From contig NZ_CP159829.1 in the NCBI RefSeq assembly GCF_047730065.1, positions 124,001-188,000 of the forward strand: a DNA stretch of 64,000 nucleotides, written 5' to 3'. The stretch is from Njordibacter sp028825405 (GTDB lineage: Bacteria > Pseudomonadota > Gammaproteobacteria > Pseudomonadales > Balneatricaceae). Below the pieces are notes generated by a model. That model did no database searches. It saw only the letters and a list, made by a program, of their open reading frames with translations, and was not told the DNA's origin. Positions 51,180 to 60,215 of this stretch are shown here, piece by piece. The translations under genes and the position numbers were made by a program. The number at the start of each line of letters is the position of its first letter. Within the stretch, counting starts at the first letter, position 1.

Positions 51180-51953
51180 ATGGGCTTAGCCAAACGCATT
51201 ATTCCCTGTTTAGATGTCAACAATGGGCGCGTGGTTAAAGGGGTACAGTTTGTTGATATTAGAGATGCTGGAGATCCTGTGGAAGTGGCTAAACGCTACA
51301 ACGAACAGGGCGCCGATGAGATTACTTTTCTAGACATTGGTGCAACTCATGAAAACCGTGACACTATGGTACATACGGTAGAAAAGATGGCCAGTGAAGT
51401 GTTTATTCCCCTCACTGTGGGCGGTGGTATTCGGACCTGTGAAGATATTCGCCGCATGCTTAATGCGGGTGCTGACAAAGTAGGCATTAATTCTGCTGCT
51501 GTGTTTAATCCAGATTTTGTGCAGCAAGCGGCGGATCGTTTTGGTGCCCAATGCATTGTCGTGGCCATCGATGCAAAACAAGTTAGTGGGCCGGGTGAAA
51601 CCCTACGTTGGGAAATATTTACCCATGGCGGACGCAAGCCTACGGGTATTGATGCCGTTGAGTGGGCCATAAAAATGGTGGCTTATGGTGCGGGGGAAAT
51701 ATTACTCACTAGCATGGACCAAGATGGGGTTAAAAATGGATATGATCTGGGTGTCACGCGCACCATCAGTGAAGCGGTGTCTGTGCCAGTGATTGCATCG
51801 GGTGGTGTAGGCCACTTGGACCACTTAGTTGATGGTGTAATTGAAGGCAAAGCGGATGCAGTATTGGCTGCTAGTATCTTTCACTTTAATGAATACACCA
51901 TCCCTCAAGCCAAACAATACATGGCCTCAAAGGGTATTGAGATGCGCCTTTAG
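51180..51953 (+). CDS. hisF: Imidazole glycerol phosphate synthase, cyclase subunit
   Basis: A 257-residue barrel homologous to HisA. It starts LAKRIIPCLDVNNGRVVKGV, with the catalytic aspartate, and has the second aspartate in LLTSMDQDGVKNGYD. The phosphate loops are VGGGIRT and ASGGVG. AAGGAAACTCCC lies upstream. Its last 27 bases overlap the convergent deacetylase gene. Confidence 0.97.
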   Translation: MGLAKRIIPCLDVNNGRVVKGVQFVDIRDAGDPVEVAKRYNEQGADEITFLDIGATHENRDTMVHTVEKMASEVFIPLTVGGGIRTCEDIRRMLNAGADKVGINSAAVFNPDFVQQAADRFGAQCIVVAIDAKQVSGPGETLRWEIFTHGGRKPTGIDAVEWAIKMVAYGAGEILLTSMDQDGVKNGYDLGVTRTISEAVSVPVIASGGVGHLDHLVDGVIEGKADAVLAASIFHFNEYTIPQAKQYMASKGIEMRL

Positions 51954-52733
51954 GTCCAGTTGCCAGATTAGTGCAGAGGCCGAGGTCAGCTTGATGCCTG
52001 TTTGATCAAGGCGTTTTAGTGCGCTGCTTAAAAACTCTACCGTAGCTGGGTAAGGGTGACCAATAAGCACCACAGAGCCATGTTTTTGAGCAATGTCTAT
52101 GGCTTGCTGAAATTGGCTTTCGAGGGCCTCTTGACTGGTATCGTTATCCAAAAACACATCTCTTGTAAGTGCAGGAATAGCTTGAGCCACAGCCTGCTGC
52201 CAAGCCACACTGGATGAACTGGTGCGGCTATCTACAAAAAATAAATCAAACTCAGCTGCAATATCCATCGTCCACTGCATGGGTAGCATCTGCTCAGTTA
52301 AAGCGCTACCCATATGGTTATTGATGCCTTCTGCTTGGGGCACGCTGGCTAAGCCTTTGCGTAATACTTTTTTGAACTCTTTTTCATCCATATCTAGGGT
52401 CAGTCCGCCAGGACCTAGCCGCAGACCTGCGTGGTTTTGCATGGGGACATGAAGAATGATTTGTTTATCTACAGCGGCACCTTTGCGAGCCAATGACGCG
52501 CCATGAGGGGTATGGGGCATGACGGCCATAGTAATGGGGCCAGGCAGATTGACCACACTAAGACCGTTAGCCAAGTTATAACCTAGGTCGTCTATAATGA
52601 TGACCATAGATGGCTGAAACTCATCTGCTTTAACTAAATACGAGCTCCCTATCAGGGGCATTAGCAGTAACCAAACTAAACCCCATGGTGCCTTATTAAT
52701 GTGTTTATAGGCCTTAATAAATCGAGCCATCAT
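51927..52733 (-). CDS. Divergent polysaccharide deacetylase-family protein (YibQ-like)
   Basis: A 268-residue exported protein with an N-terminal membrane or signal segment (WGLVWLLLMPLIG). The conserved block is SMVIIIDDLGYNLANGL, then PITMAVMPHTPHG, LHVPMQNHAG and NNHMGSALTE. It belongs to DUF610, a relative of NodB deacetylases with altered metal residues. It is usually encoded with envC and ctpA, as here, and may act in envelope or peptidoglycan turnover. The ATG at 52733, 4 bases after the ctpA stop, is chosen. Confidence 0.88.
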   Translation of the reverse strand: MMARFIKAYKHINKAPWGLVWLLLMPLIGSSYLVKADEFQPSMVIIIDDLGYNLANGLSVVNLPGPITMAVMPHTPHGASLARKGAAVDKQIILHVPMQNHAGLRLGPGGLTLDMDEKEFKKVLRKGLASVPQAEGINNHMGSALTEQMLPMQWTMDIAAEFDLFFVDSRTSSSSVAWQQAVAQAIPALTRDVFLDNDTSQEALESQFQQAIDIAQKHGSVVLIGHPYPATVEFLSSALKRLDQTGIKLTSASALIWQLDLKAHLNTL

Positions 52734-52737
52734 ATTA

Positions 52738-53916
52738 TTATTTAGACTTTGACAGACGCAGAATATCCAGCGCAGCAGCAAGTTGCGTATCCTCATCAGT
52801 TTCTGAATTATCAACGGTTACGTCTGGTTCAATGCCTGTGAGGTGGATGTTATGGCCATTAGGGGTGTAGTAGTAAGCCGTTGTGAGTTTAACACCTGTG
52901 CCCTGTGGCAGGGTAATAATGGATTGCACTGAGCCTTTACCAAACGTGCTATTGCCAACCAATTGGCCACGCTGATGGTCCTTTATAGCGCCTGCTACAA
53001 TTTCAGATGCGGATGCGCTGCCGTTGTTAATGAGGATTGCCAATGGCCAGCCTTGGCTAGGGTCCTGAGAGTGGGCGTCAAAACGCATATTGTCTTTGAT
53101 CTGGCGGGCCTTCGTAGTCACAATGTTACCAGTGCTCAAAAATGCATCGGCTACAGCGGCGGCGGCTGATATAGTGCCACCAGGATTATTTCGTAAGTCT
53201 AACAACCAGCGATTAGCTCCAGCAGTTTTAAGGCGCTGCATTTGGTCTACTAAATCTTGCCCAGTGTGGTCCTGAAAGTGGCTAATACGAAGATAGGCGA
53301 CATTACTTGCCATCAATTCACTGCGCACACTCGCTGTAGTGATGATTTCACGATTTAGATTGAACTTGAGTTCTTCACCACTTCGTAAAATAGTCAGTGT
53401 CACTGGAGTGCCTGGACCACCGCTCATAAGCTGATCGATGGCGTGCACATCAAGTCCTTTAACCGCTTTACCTTGTACGTGCGTGATCCAATCTCCAGGG
53501 AGAATACCGGCACGGTGTGCGGGGCTATCGTCGATGGGGGTAATGACACGGATGTAGTTGCCTTCTGGCACTAATTCAACCCCAATACCCGTGTACTCGC
53601 CGCGGGTATCTTGTTGCAGGCTGGCCATATCGTCGGCGTCTAGGTAGCTAGAAAAACGGTCGAGTTTTAAAATCAGGCCTTCAAGGGCAAACTGCAATAA
53701 TTCTTCGTCTGTCTTTGCATCTACGTGTTGCTGGCGGATGCGTTCATACACGGCTACAAAAGACTGCAACGCAGCCAATGGCACAGGCGGGTGAGGTGTT
53801 ACTGCCGCTATGGCACTCGCTGGGGCTAACACACCCAGTGCCAGTGCAAGTATCAGGCTCCCCATGGTTTGTCTGCACCGTATGATGCCTCTAGGCTGGA
53901 TTAGTTTAATGCGCAT
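52738..53916 (-). CDS. ctpA: C-terminal processing peptidase (S41 family)
   Basis: A 392-residue periplasmic serine protease. It has a signal peptide, a PDZ domain (TGIGVELVPEGNYIRVITPIDDSPAHRAGILPGDWI) and the S41 core LDLRNNPGG, with the catalytic serine in NNGSASASEIVAGA and the lysine in GNSTFGKGSVQ. AAGGTGAAG supports ATG 53916. It lies between envC and the deacetylase in one leftward operon. Confidence 0.93.
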   Translation of the reverse strand: MRIKLIQPRGIIRCRQTMGSLILALALGVLAPASAIAAVTPHPPVPLAALQSFVAVYERIRQQHVDAKTDEELLQFALEGLILKLDRFSSYLDADDMASLQQDTRGEYTGIGVELVPEGNYIRVITPIDDSPAHRAGILPGDWITHVQGKAVKGLDVHAIDQLMSGGPGTPVTLTILRSGEELKFNLNREIITTASVRSELMASNVAYLRISHFQDHTGQDLVDQMQRLKTAGANRWLLDLRNNPGGTISAAAAVADAFLSTGNIVTTKARQIKDNMRFDAHSQDPSQGWPLAILINNGSASASEIVAGAIKDHQRGQLVGNSTFGKGSVQSIITLPQGTGVKLTTAYYYTPNGHNIHLTGIEPDVTVDNSETDEDTQLAAALDILRLSKSK

Positions 53917-53925
53917 CACTTCACC

Positions 53926-55065
53926 TTATTGCAACCATTGTTTAGGATTTAACGGTTTGCCTTGTTGTCGCAAAGAAAAATACAATCCCGCTCGGGTGTT
54001 ACCGCCAGATTTTCCACTACTGGCGATAAGTTGCTGGGCAGCAGCGGTATCACCTACGGACAAATACAAGGCTTGATTTTGCCCATATAAGCTTAAAAAA
54101 CCGTCCCCATGATCAACAATGATAACCAATCCATAACCTTTTAACCAATCTGAAAAAACCACTTGCCCACCATGGATAGCGACCACATCAGAACCTTCTG
54201 GAGCAGCAATCAACCAGCCTTGTTGGCTTAGGGGGTAGGCACTTTGTGATACCCCAAAGCGGTTCAAGACTTTACCCTTTAGCGGCCAGGGTAATTGCCC
54301 TTTAGCATCTGCCATTGGTGAGCCTGCAACTTTAATATTGGCTTTAGCAACCGCCACTTGAATTTGTTCAAGCAGCTGTTGGGCTTGCTGTTGGTCAACT
54401 TTGGCAGTGCTTAATGTTTGTGCTTTTGAGGCCTGCTTATTGTTGAGTGTTTTAAGATTAGCCGATAGCTGGGTCTTAGCTTGTTTTAACTGCTGTTGCT
54501 GAGTTTGCAATTGCTGGGCACCTTGCTGCAATTCTAAAGTGAGGTCAGACTGTTCCTGTTGTACCAAGGCGAGGCTATTTAATGTTTGCCGATAGGCTGC
54601 CATTTGTTCGGCACTGGCTTGATTTAGATATTGGAAATAAGCCATATTTCGGGCCAGAGCTGACGGACTGTCCAAGGTCAGTAGCACATTCCCGGGGGCG
54701 TTTTGACCTTGCTGATACTGCCGCTTTAATTGAGCACTGAGTTGTTGTTCTTGTTCTGCAAGGGCATCTTGAAAGTGGCTCGATTGCTGCTGTAACTTGG
54801 CAAGGTGATTGGTACTTTTTTGGCTCGCCTGTTGATTTTTCTTGATAGCCTTACTGAGCTTGCTAATGCTCTGCTCATTAGTGCGCAGTGATTGCTGTAA
54901 CTTTGAGGCTTTGTTTTGGGCTTTGTTAAGCCAAGACTGTAAGTCGCCAATATCCTTTTGCAACTGCTGCATGCGTTGCTGAGCTTTTTGCTCGTTGTTA
55001 GCAGCAAGCATTTGAGTACTTATGAGCAGCATCATGCTGCATGTGAAATAGGCGATAAGGCGCAA
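53926..55065 (-). CDS. envC: EnvC-like murein hydrolase activator (M23/LytM domain)
   Basis: A 379-residue periplasmic protein with a signal peptide, a long coiled coil (about residues 25-230, rich in Q, L and A) and a C-terminal LytM domain (GWLIAAPEGSDVVAIHGGQV, VIIVDHGDGFLSLYG). The usual HxxxD zinc ligands are altered at the first position, as in non-catalytic EnvC activators of AmiA/AmiB. It starts with TTG 2 bases after the gpmI stop. Confidence 0.9.
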   Translation of the reverse strand: MRLIAYFTCSMMLLISTQMLAANNEQKAQQRMQQLQKDIGDLQSWLNKAQNKASKLQQSLRTNEQSISKLSKAIKKNQQASQKSTNHLAKLQQQSSHFQDALAEQEQQLSAQLKRQYQQGQNAPGNVLLTLDSPSALARNMAYFQYLNQASAEQMAAYRQTLNSLALVQQEQSDLTLELQQGAQQLQTQQQQLKQAKTQLSANLKTLNNKQASKAQTLSTAKVDQQQAQQLLEQIQVAVAKANIKVAGSPMADAKGQLPWPLKGKVLNRFGVSQSAYPLSQQGWLIAAPEGSDVVAIHGGQVVFSDWLKGYGLVIIVDHGDGFLSLYGQNQALYLSVGDTAAAQQLIASSGKSGGNTRAGLYFSLRQQGKPLNPKQWLQ

Positions 55066-55066
55066 T

Positions 55067-56611
55067 TTAGTTAAATTCTACCAAGTTACAGCCCGTCATT
55101 TCTTGGGGCTGTTCAAGGTTCATTAAATGCAGCATAGTGGGCGCTAAATCGGCCAGCACGCCGGCTGATAATTTAGCATTGGCACTTCGATGGCTCACAT
55201 AAACCAAGGGCACTGGCCACGAGGTATGGGCTGTATGGGGTTGGCCTGTATTCGGGTTAGTCATGAGTTCCACATTACCATGGTCTGCTGTAATGAGGGC
55301 TTCGCCACCCACTTTTTCTAGCGCATGAACGATACGTAAAAGACAGGTGTCTACGGCTTCAACAGCTTTGACTGCGGCATCAAATTTGCCTGTATGTCCC
55401 ACCATATCAGCATTGGCAAAGTTGCATACAATTAAATCGTAAGCCCCACTTTCAATGGCGGCAACTAATTTATCAGTTAGCTCTGGAGCACTCATTTCTG
55501 GTTGTAAATCATAAGTAGCTACATTCGGAGAAGGAATAAGCTCACGACTCTCTCCCTCATATAAAGCTTCTTGCCCGCCACTAAAGAAAAAAGTGACATG
55601 GGCATATTTTTCAGTTTCGGCAATGCGTAGTTGGGTCTTTCCATGCTGGGCCATAATTTCGCCCAAATCATTTTTTACTTGGGTCGGTGGAAAAGCGCAG
55701 GCGGTATCTATAGCAGCGCTGTATTCAGTCATCATTACAAACTCAGCAAGATCCAGGGGCTCCCCACGCTCAAAACTATCAAATTCATGGTCCACAAATG
55801 CGCGCGTGATTTGGCGTGAGCGGTCGGGTCTAAAGTTAACACAGATCATGGTGTCACCGTCTTCAACCTTTGCAGACTGGCCCTGTGCATCCAAAATCAC
55901 AGTGGCAGGCACAAACTCATCTGTCGCATTATTTAAATAGGCTTCTTGTAAGGCGCTGAGGGCAGATAAGCACTCATACTCTGCTTCACCGTAGCGCATT
56001 GCTCGGTAGGCACTTTCAACGCGCTCCCAGCGTTGGTCACGGTCCATCGCAAAGTAACGGCCGCAGAGGCTGCCAATGCGGCCATTAATCGGCTCTAGGG
56101 CATCCATTAAAGCTTGTATATAAACTTGGGCTGAGCTTGGCGCCGTATCTCTGCCATCTAACCATGCGTGCACTACGATTTTTGTAGCTCCACGCTGGTG
56201 GGCTAAGCGACAGGTGGCAAACAAATGGTCTTGATGGCTGTGCACCCCGCCATCTGATAACAAACCACAAACATGAACGGTGCCTTCATTAGCAACGGCT
56301 TTATCAATGGCTGACAAAAGCACAGGGTTGGTCTGGAAGTCTCCATCCACTATGGCTTTGCCAATACGAGTGTAATTTTGGTACACCACTCGGCCCGCAC
56401 CAATGTTCATGTGACCCACTTCGGAGTTACCCATCTGGCCATCTGGTAGGCCCACATCGGCTCCAGAAGTGCCTACTAAAGTATGACAATGATTGGCTAA
56501 CAGACCGTCCCAAGTGGGTGTATTTGCGGCTGCAATGGCATTAGAAGTCGACGTTTGGCTTTGACCCCATCCATCCAGAATGATGAGGGCTTTAGGACTA
56601 GAAGTGGTCAT
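55067..56611 (-). CDS. gpmI: 2,3-bisphosphoglycerate-independent phosphoglycerate mutase
   Basis: A 514-residue cofactor-independent mutase of glycolysis. It has the metal site LIILDGWG, the phosphoserine motif QMGNSEVGHMNIG, the substrate loop HSHQDHL, the NFRPDRSRQ region and the second metal site ADHGNVE with HTAHT. ATG 56611 gives the family's standard length; a TTG at 56629 would add six residues. Confidence 0.97.
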   Translation of the reverse strand: MTTSSPKALIILDGWGQSQTSTSNAIAAANTPTWDGLLANHCHTLVGTSGADVGLPDGQMGNSEVGHMNIGAGRVVYQNYTRIGKAIVDGDFQTNPVLLSAIDKAVANEGTVHVCGLLSDGGVHSHQDHLFATCRLAHQRGATKIVVHAWLDGRDTAPSSAQVYIQALMDALEPINGRIGSLCGRYFAMDRDQRWERVESAYRAMRYGEAEYECLSALSALQEAYLNNATDEFVPATVILDAQGQSAKVEDGDTMICVNFRPDRSRQITRAFVDHEFDSFERGEPLDLAEFVMMTEYSAAIDTACAFPPTQVKNDLGEIMAQHGKTQLRIAETEKYAHVTFFFSGGQEALYEGESRELIPSPNVATYDLQPEMSAPELTDKLVAAIESGAYDLIVCNFANADMVGHTGKFDAAVKAVEAVDTCLLRIVHALEKVGGEALITADHGNVELMTNPNTGQPHTAHTSWPVPLVYVSHRSANAKLSAGVLADLAPTMLHLMNLEQPQEMTGCNLVEFN

Positions 56612-56748
56612 GGTGTCTGTTATTGGCAAATGGCAAGATATTTTAGCAGTCTACCTCCAATTTATCCATGCTATGGCGTATAATGCCGCCGGACTTGTCG
56701 TCCTTATGGCGACCCAGAACCTATTAATTGTTGGGAATAATAAAGCTT

Positions 56749-57165
56749 ATGGAACGTTACCTCGAATTTGCAATCAATCACTGGGAAATGGTCGTGGCCT
56801 TGGTGCTGACATTATTGGTGTTATTGATCACAGAACGCCGCAAAGCTGCTCCCTCAGTGTCGCCACAACAAGCCACTGTGATGGCAAATGGTGAAGATGC
56901 CTTATTACTTGATATTCGTGCGCCGGCAGACTTTAAGGCAGGGCGAGTTATTGGTGCCAAGAATATTCCTTTTGCAGACTTAACAAAACGGATGTCTGAA
57001 CTTGAAAAACACAAAGATAAACCCATTGTTATAATTTGTAAGACAGGCCAAACTGCCTCGAGTGCAGCAAATATGTTGAAAAAAGCTGATTATACCAACG
57101 TGCATCGGATGTCTGGTGGTATGGCCGAGTGGACTGGGCAGAACTTGCCTTTGGTGCGCAAATAA
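56749..57165 (+). CDS. Membrane-anchored rhodanese-like protein
   Basis: A 138-residue protein with one N-terminal helix (WEMVVALVLTLLVLLIT) and a rhodanese domain ending with the active-site loop ICKTGQTASSA, so the catalytic cysteine is present. It is the YibN-type protein regularly found ahead of grxC and secB. A TATAAT at 56679 may be its -10 box. The domain probably faces the cytoplasm. Confidence 0.9.
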   Translation: MERYLEFAINHWEMVVALVLTLLVLLITERRKAAPSVSPQQATVMANGEDALLLDIRAPADFKAGRVIGAKNIPFADLTKRMSELEKHKDKPIVIICKTGQTASSAANMLKKADYTNVHRMSGGMAEWTGQNLPLVRK

Positions 57166-57188
57166 AACTCTAACACTGGGGCACATTT

Positions 57189-57449
57189 ATGACAGCACAA
57201 GTTACAATTTATAGTTCGAATCGTTGCGGATATTGCTTTCGTGCCAAACGCTTGCTCGACAGCAAAGGCCTTAGCTATGAAGAAATTAGTGTTGATGGGC
57301 GCCAAGATGTGCGTCAACAAATGATGCAGCTGACGGGTAACCGCACGGTGCCGCAAATTATGGTTAATGGCAATGCCATCGGTGGTTGTGATGAATTATA
57401 TCTTTTGGATCGTCAGCAAAAACTTGACCCGTTACTAGCCACTTCGTAA
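57189..57449 (+). CDS. grxC: Glutaredoxin 3
   Basis: An 86-residue glutaredoxin. The redox motif is CGYC in YSSNRCGYCFRAKRLL (instead of the more usual CPYC), with the cis-proline and glutathione-binding NRTVPQIMVNG and GGCDEL. It sits between the rhodanese and secB genes. Confidence 0.95.
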   Translation: MTAQVTIYSSNRCGYCFRAKRLLDSKGLSYEEISVDGRQDVRQQMMQLTGNRTVPQIMVNGNAIGGCDELYLLDRQQKLDPLLATS

Positions 57450-57490
57450 TTGAAGCCCTCCAATAAAACCTAGACGAATGAGAATTAAGC

Positions 57491-58027
57491 ATGAGTGAAG
57501 AAGAAAACGTTGCCGCGGCTGCAGAGACCACCGAACAGCCACAAATTATGATCCAGCGAGTGTACTTGAAAGATCTATCTTTTGAATCCCCTAACTCACC
57601 GCAGTCATTCACAAGCGATTGGAAGCCTGAGGTTGGTGTGGATTTAAATAGCCAGGCGCGCCAGCTTAATGAAACTACGTTTGAGGTGGTTTTACGCATA
57701 ACGATTACCGCTTCAGCAGAAAAAAAGACGGTTTACCTAACGGAAGTGCAGCAGGCGGGTTTGTTCCACATTGCCAATGTGCCTAAAGAATCTATGGGTC
57801 AAGTTTTGGGTGCTTTTTGCCCAAACATCCTATTTCCCTACGCGCGTGAAGCCATTGATAATCTAGTGCAAAGAGGTAGCTTCCCAGCCTTAATGTTGGC
57901 CCCAGTCAACTTTGATGCTTTGTATGCACAGAGTCTGGCGCAGCAAGCGTCGCAAGCTGAAACAGGTGCGGCTGAAACTGAAACTGAAAATGATGCGACT
58001 CCAGATGCTGGTGAATCAACTCACTAA
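57491..58027 (+). CDS. secB: Protein-export chaperone SecB
   Basis: A 178-residue SecB with the conserved IQRVYLKDLSFESPNSP start, ADV-like core strands and CPNILFPYAREAI. The C-terminal tail (about 25 acidic residues) is longer than in E. coli. It keeps preproteins unfolded and delivers them to SecA. It is last in the rhodanese-grxC-secB unit. Confidence 0.97.
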   Translation: MSEEENVAAAAETTEQPQIMIQRVYLKDLSFESPNSPQSFTSDWKPEVGVDLNSQARQLNETTFEVVLRITITASAEKKTVYLTEVQQAGLFHIANVPKESMGQVLGAFCPNILFPYAREAIDNLVQRGSFPALMLAPVNFDALYAQSLAQQASQAETGAAETETENDATPDAGESTH

Positions 58028-58189
58028 CGCGAGTGGGTGAGGGTGCCTGTTAGCAGCGTTACTTGAGGGCGTTGCTGCGCAAATTAGTGGGATAGGGGCT
58101 GCATAAACTAGAGGCACAGTGCCTGCTCAATTTGGTAGGATAAATGCCTTGGGGTCCTATCCTAAGAAAACCAAAGTTGTCTACTGTGT

Positions 58190-58651
58190 TTAAAGATTGG
58201 CGCCCTCGTAATTGAGCTGTCTCCATGCTTCATATACGGTAATGGCTGCGCAGTTAGATAAGTTCAAGCTGCGGCTTTCTGACGTCATGGGAAGGCGAAT
58301 CCTGGCGTCACATTGGGCTCTAATTTCTTCAGGAAGCCCGCGACTTTCGGGTCCGAACAAAAGCGCGTCATGTTTTTCAAACCTAGCTTTGCTGAAGCAA
58401 TCGCTGCCTTTTGTGGTCATAGCATAAATCGTTTTAGGCTTCACATTAGCGAGGAATTCCGCATAATTTTTGTGCACCTGCAAGCGTGCCCATTCGTGAT
58501 AATCCAACCCAGCTCGTCTTAACGATTTATCTTCAAGCTTAAATCCAAGGGGCTCGATTAAATGTAATTGAAACCCAGTATTAGCACACAGCCGAATAAT
58601 ATTGCCCGTATTGGGTGGGATTTCTGGTTCAAAAAGTACAACGTGTAACAT
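58190..58651 (-). CDS. trmL: tRNA (cytidine(34)-2'-O)-methyltransferase
   Basis: A 153-residue SPOUT enzyme that methylates the wobble ribose of tRNA-Leu. Motifs are LFEPEIPPNTGNIIRLCANTG, FGPESRGLPEEI and RSLNLSNCAAITVYE, the trefoil-knot SAM site. The length is typical of minimal TrmL. Confidence 0.95.
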   Translation of the reverse strand: MLHVVLFEPEIPPNTGNIIRLCANTGFQLHLIEPLGFKLEDKSLRRAGLDYHEWARLQVHKNYAEFLANVKPKTIYAMTTKGSDCFSKARFEKHDALLFGPESRGLPEEIRAQCDARIRLPMTSESRSLNLSNCAAITVYEAWRQLNYEGANL

Positions 58652-58680
58652 GGTGTATTATTTCCATACCAATACTTCTA

Positions 58681-58713
58681 GGTTCAAAATAGGTTCAACA
58701 TAAGTTCAACATA
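58681..58713. repeat. Three tandem 11-bp units upstream of trmL
   Basis: GGTTCAAAATA, GGTTCAACATA and AGTTCAACATA lie head to tail, 30-60 bases before the trmL start on the other strand. They may be part of its promoter region or a slippage product. Confidence 0.7.
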
Positions 58714-58726
58714 GCTTGATTATAGG

Positions 58727-58767
58727 ACAAAAATAAAGCCAATGAATTGGGAGTTCAAACCCATTGG
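58727..58767 (-). terminator. Probable terminator after glnG
   Basis: Read on the minus strand, CCAATG and CATTGG form an outer stem with an inner GGG/CCC, followed by CTTTATTTTTG. It lies about 60 bases past the glnG stop. Confidence 0.55.
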
Positions 58768-58823
58768 GTGTTTTTCGTAACCACTAAAATATAGCTTAAG
58801 CATGTCATACATACCCAACCCAT

Positions 58824-60215
58824 CTATAAACCCAACTCGCTAATTTTTCGGGTCAGGGTGTTGCGTCCCCAGCCTAGCAGTTCTGCTGCTTCTCGTCGGC
58901 GGCCATGGGTATGTTTAAGGGCGGCTTTTATCATCACTTTTTCAAACGCCGGCAAAGCTTTATCAAGCAGTTGTTGTTGCCCGAATTGCAGTTCTTTTTT
59001 TGCCCAAGTTGATAACACTTCTTGCCAGCTTTCTTCTAAGCTAGCAGTGGGCGTTTGCTCTTTAAGCTCGGGGGGTAAATCGTTGACTAATATCTGGTTA
59101 CCACTGCCCATAACACTCAACCAGCGGCACACATTTTCCAATTGGCGCACATTGCCTGGCCAATCTAATTTCTGTAAGTGCGCCGCAGCTTCGCTGGACA
59201 ATTGTTTTGTTTCTACCGCCAGTTCTTTGGCACTGGTCAGTAAAAAGTGCCTTGCCAGTGCAGGAATATCTTCGCTGCGTTGGTTGAGGTTAGGTAAAGG
59301 TATACGAATCACATTAAGGCGATGAAATAGGTCTTCTCGAAATAACCCTTGTTCAACCCGTTGGGTTAAATCTTGGTGCGTTGCGGCGATAATTCGTACA
59401 TCTACTTTGACTAAGTTATGGCCACCAACTCGATAGAACTCGCCATCGGCCAACACTCTTAATAGTCGAGTCTGGGCTTCAGCTGGCATATCACCAATCT
59501 CATCCAACATTAATGTGCCGCCGTGAGCTTGTTCGAAGTGGCCTTTGCGCTGATTGGCGGCGCCCGTAAAGGCTCCCTTTTCGTGACCAAAGAGTTCTGA
59601 TTCAATCAGATCTTTTTGAATAGCAGCCATATTTAGAGGGATAAAAGGCTGATTGGCTCTTGGGCTATGCTGATGCAGGGCCTGAGCGATGAGTTCCTTA
59701 CCCGTGCCGGAGGCGCCATTAATCATCACTGTCATATTAGATTGAGACAGTCGACCAATGGCCCTAAATACCTCCTGCATGGCAGGTGCTTCACCAATAA
59801 TTTGAGCGCTTGCTGGGGCGGGTTCTGGTGCTTTAGCGCCTGCTTGTTGCTGGGCATGCTGCAAACCTCGCTGGACTAAAGCGACTGCCTCATCAACATC
59901 GAAGGGTTTTGGCAAATAATCAAAAGCACCACCTTGATAGGATGCTACAGCGCTATCTAAATCAGAATGTGCAGTCATAATAATGACTGGCACATGAGCG
60001 ATTTGATGTTGTAATCGCTGTAATAAACTTAGGCCATCAATACCAGGCATACGAATATCACTGACAATGAGTTTGGGCGTATCTGCTTCAAGGGCCGCCA
60101 ATAATTGCTGGCCGTCTTCAAAACTGCGACTACTAATTTGCGCTTGTTGTAAGGCACGTTCTAGCACCCAGCGTATCGCGTGGTCGTCGTCTACTAACCA
60201 TACATCTTGGCTCAT
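58824..60215 (-). CDS. glnG: Nitrogen regulator NtrC (sigma-54 activator)
   Basis: A 463-residue response regulator. The receiver domain has the phospho-acceptor aspartate in LIVSDIRMPG. The AAA+ domain has Walker A GASGTGKE, the sigma-54 contact GAFTGA in GHEKGAFTGAANQ and Walker B LMLDEIGD. A Fis-type helix-turn-helix (RREAAELLGWGRNTLTRKI) is at the end. It overlaps glnL by 4 bases. Confidence 0.97.
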   Translation of the reverse strand: MSQDVWLVDDDHAIRWVLERALQQAQISSRSFEDGQQLLAALEADTPKLIVSDIRMPGIDGLSLLQRLQHQIAHVPVIIMTAHSDLDSAVASYQGGAFDYLPKPFDVDEAVALVQRGLQHAQQQAGAKAPEPAPASAQIIGEAPAMQEVFRAIGRLSQSNMTVMINGASGTGKELIAQALHQHSPRANQPFIPLNMAAIQKDLIESELFGHEKGAFTGAANQRKGHFEQAHGGTLMLDEIGDMPAEAQTRLLRVLADGEFYRVGGHNLVKVDVRIIAATHQDLTQRVEQGLFREDLFHRLNVIRIPLPNLNQRSEDIPALARHFLLTSAKELAVETKQLSSEAAAHLQKLDWPGNVRQLENVCRWLSVMGSGNQILVNDLPPELKEQTPTASLEESWQEVLSTWAKKELQFGQQQLLDKALPAFEKVMIKAALKHTHGRRREAAELLGWGRNTLTRKISELGL

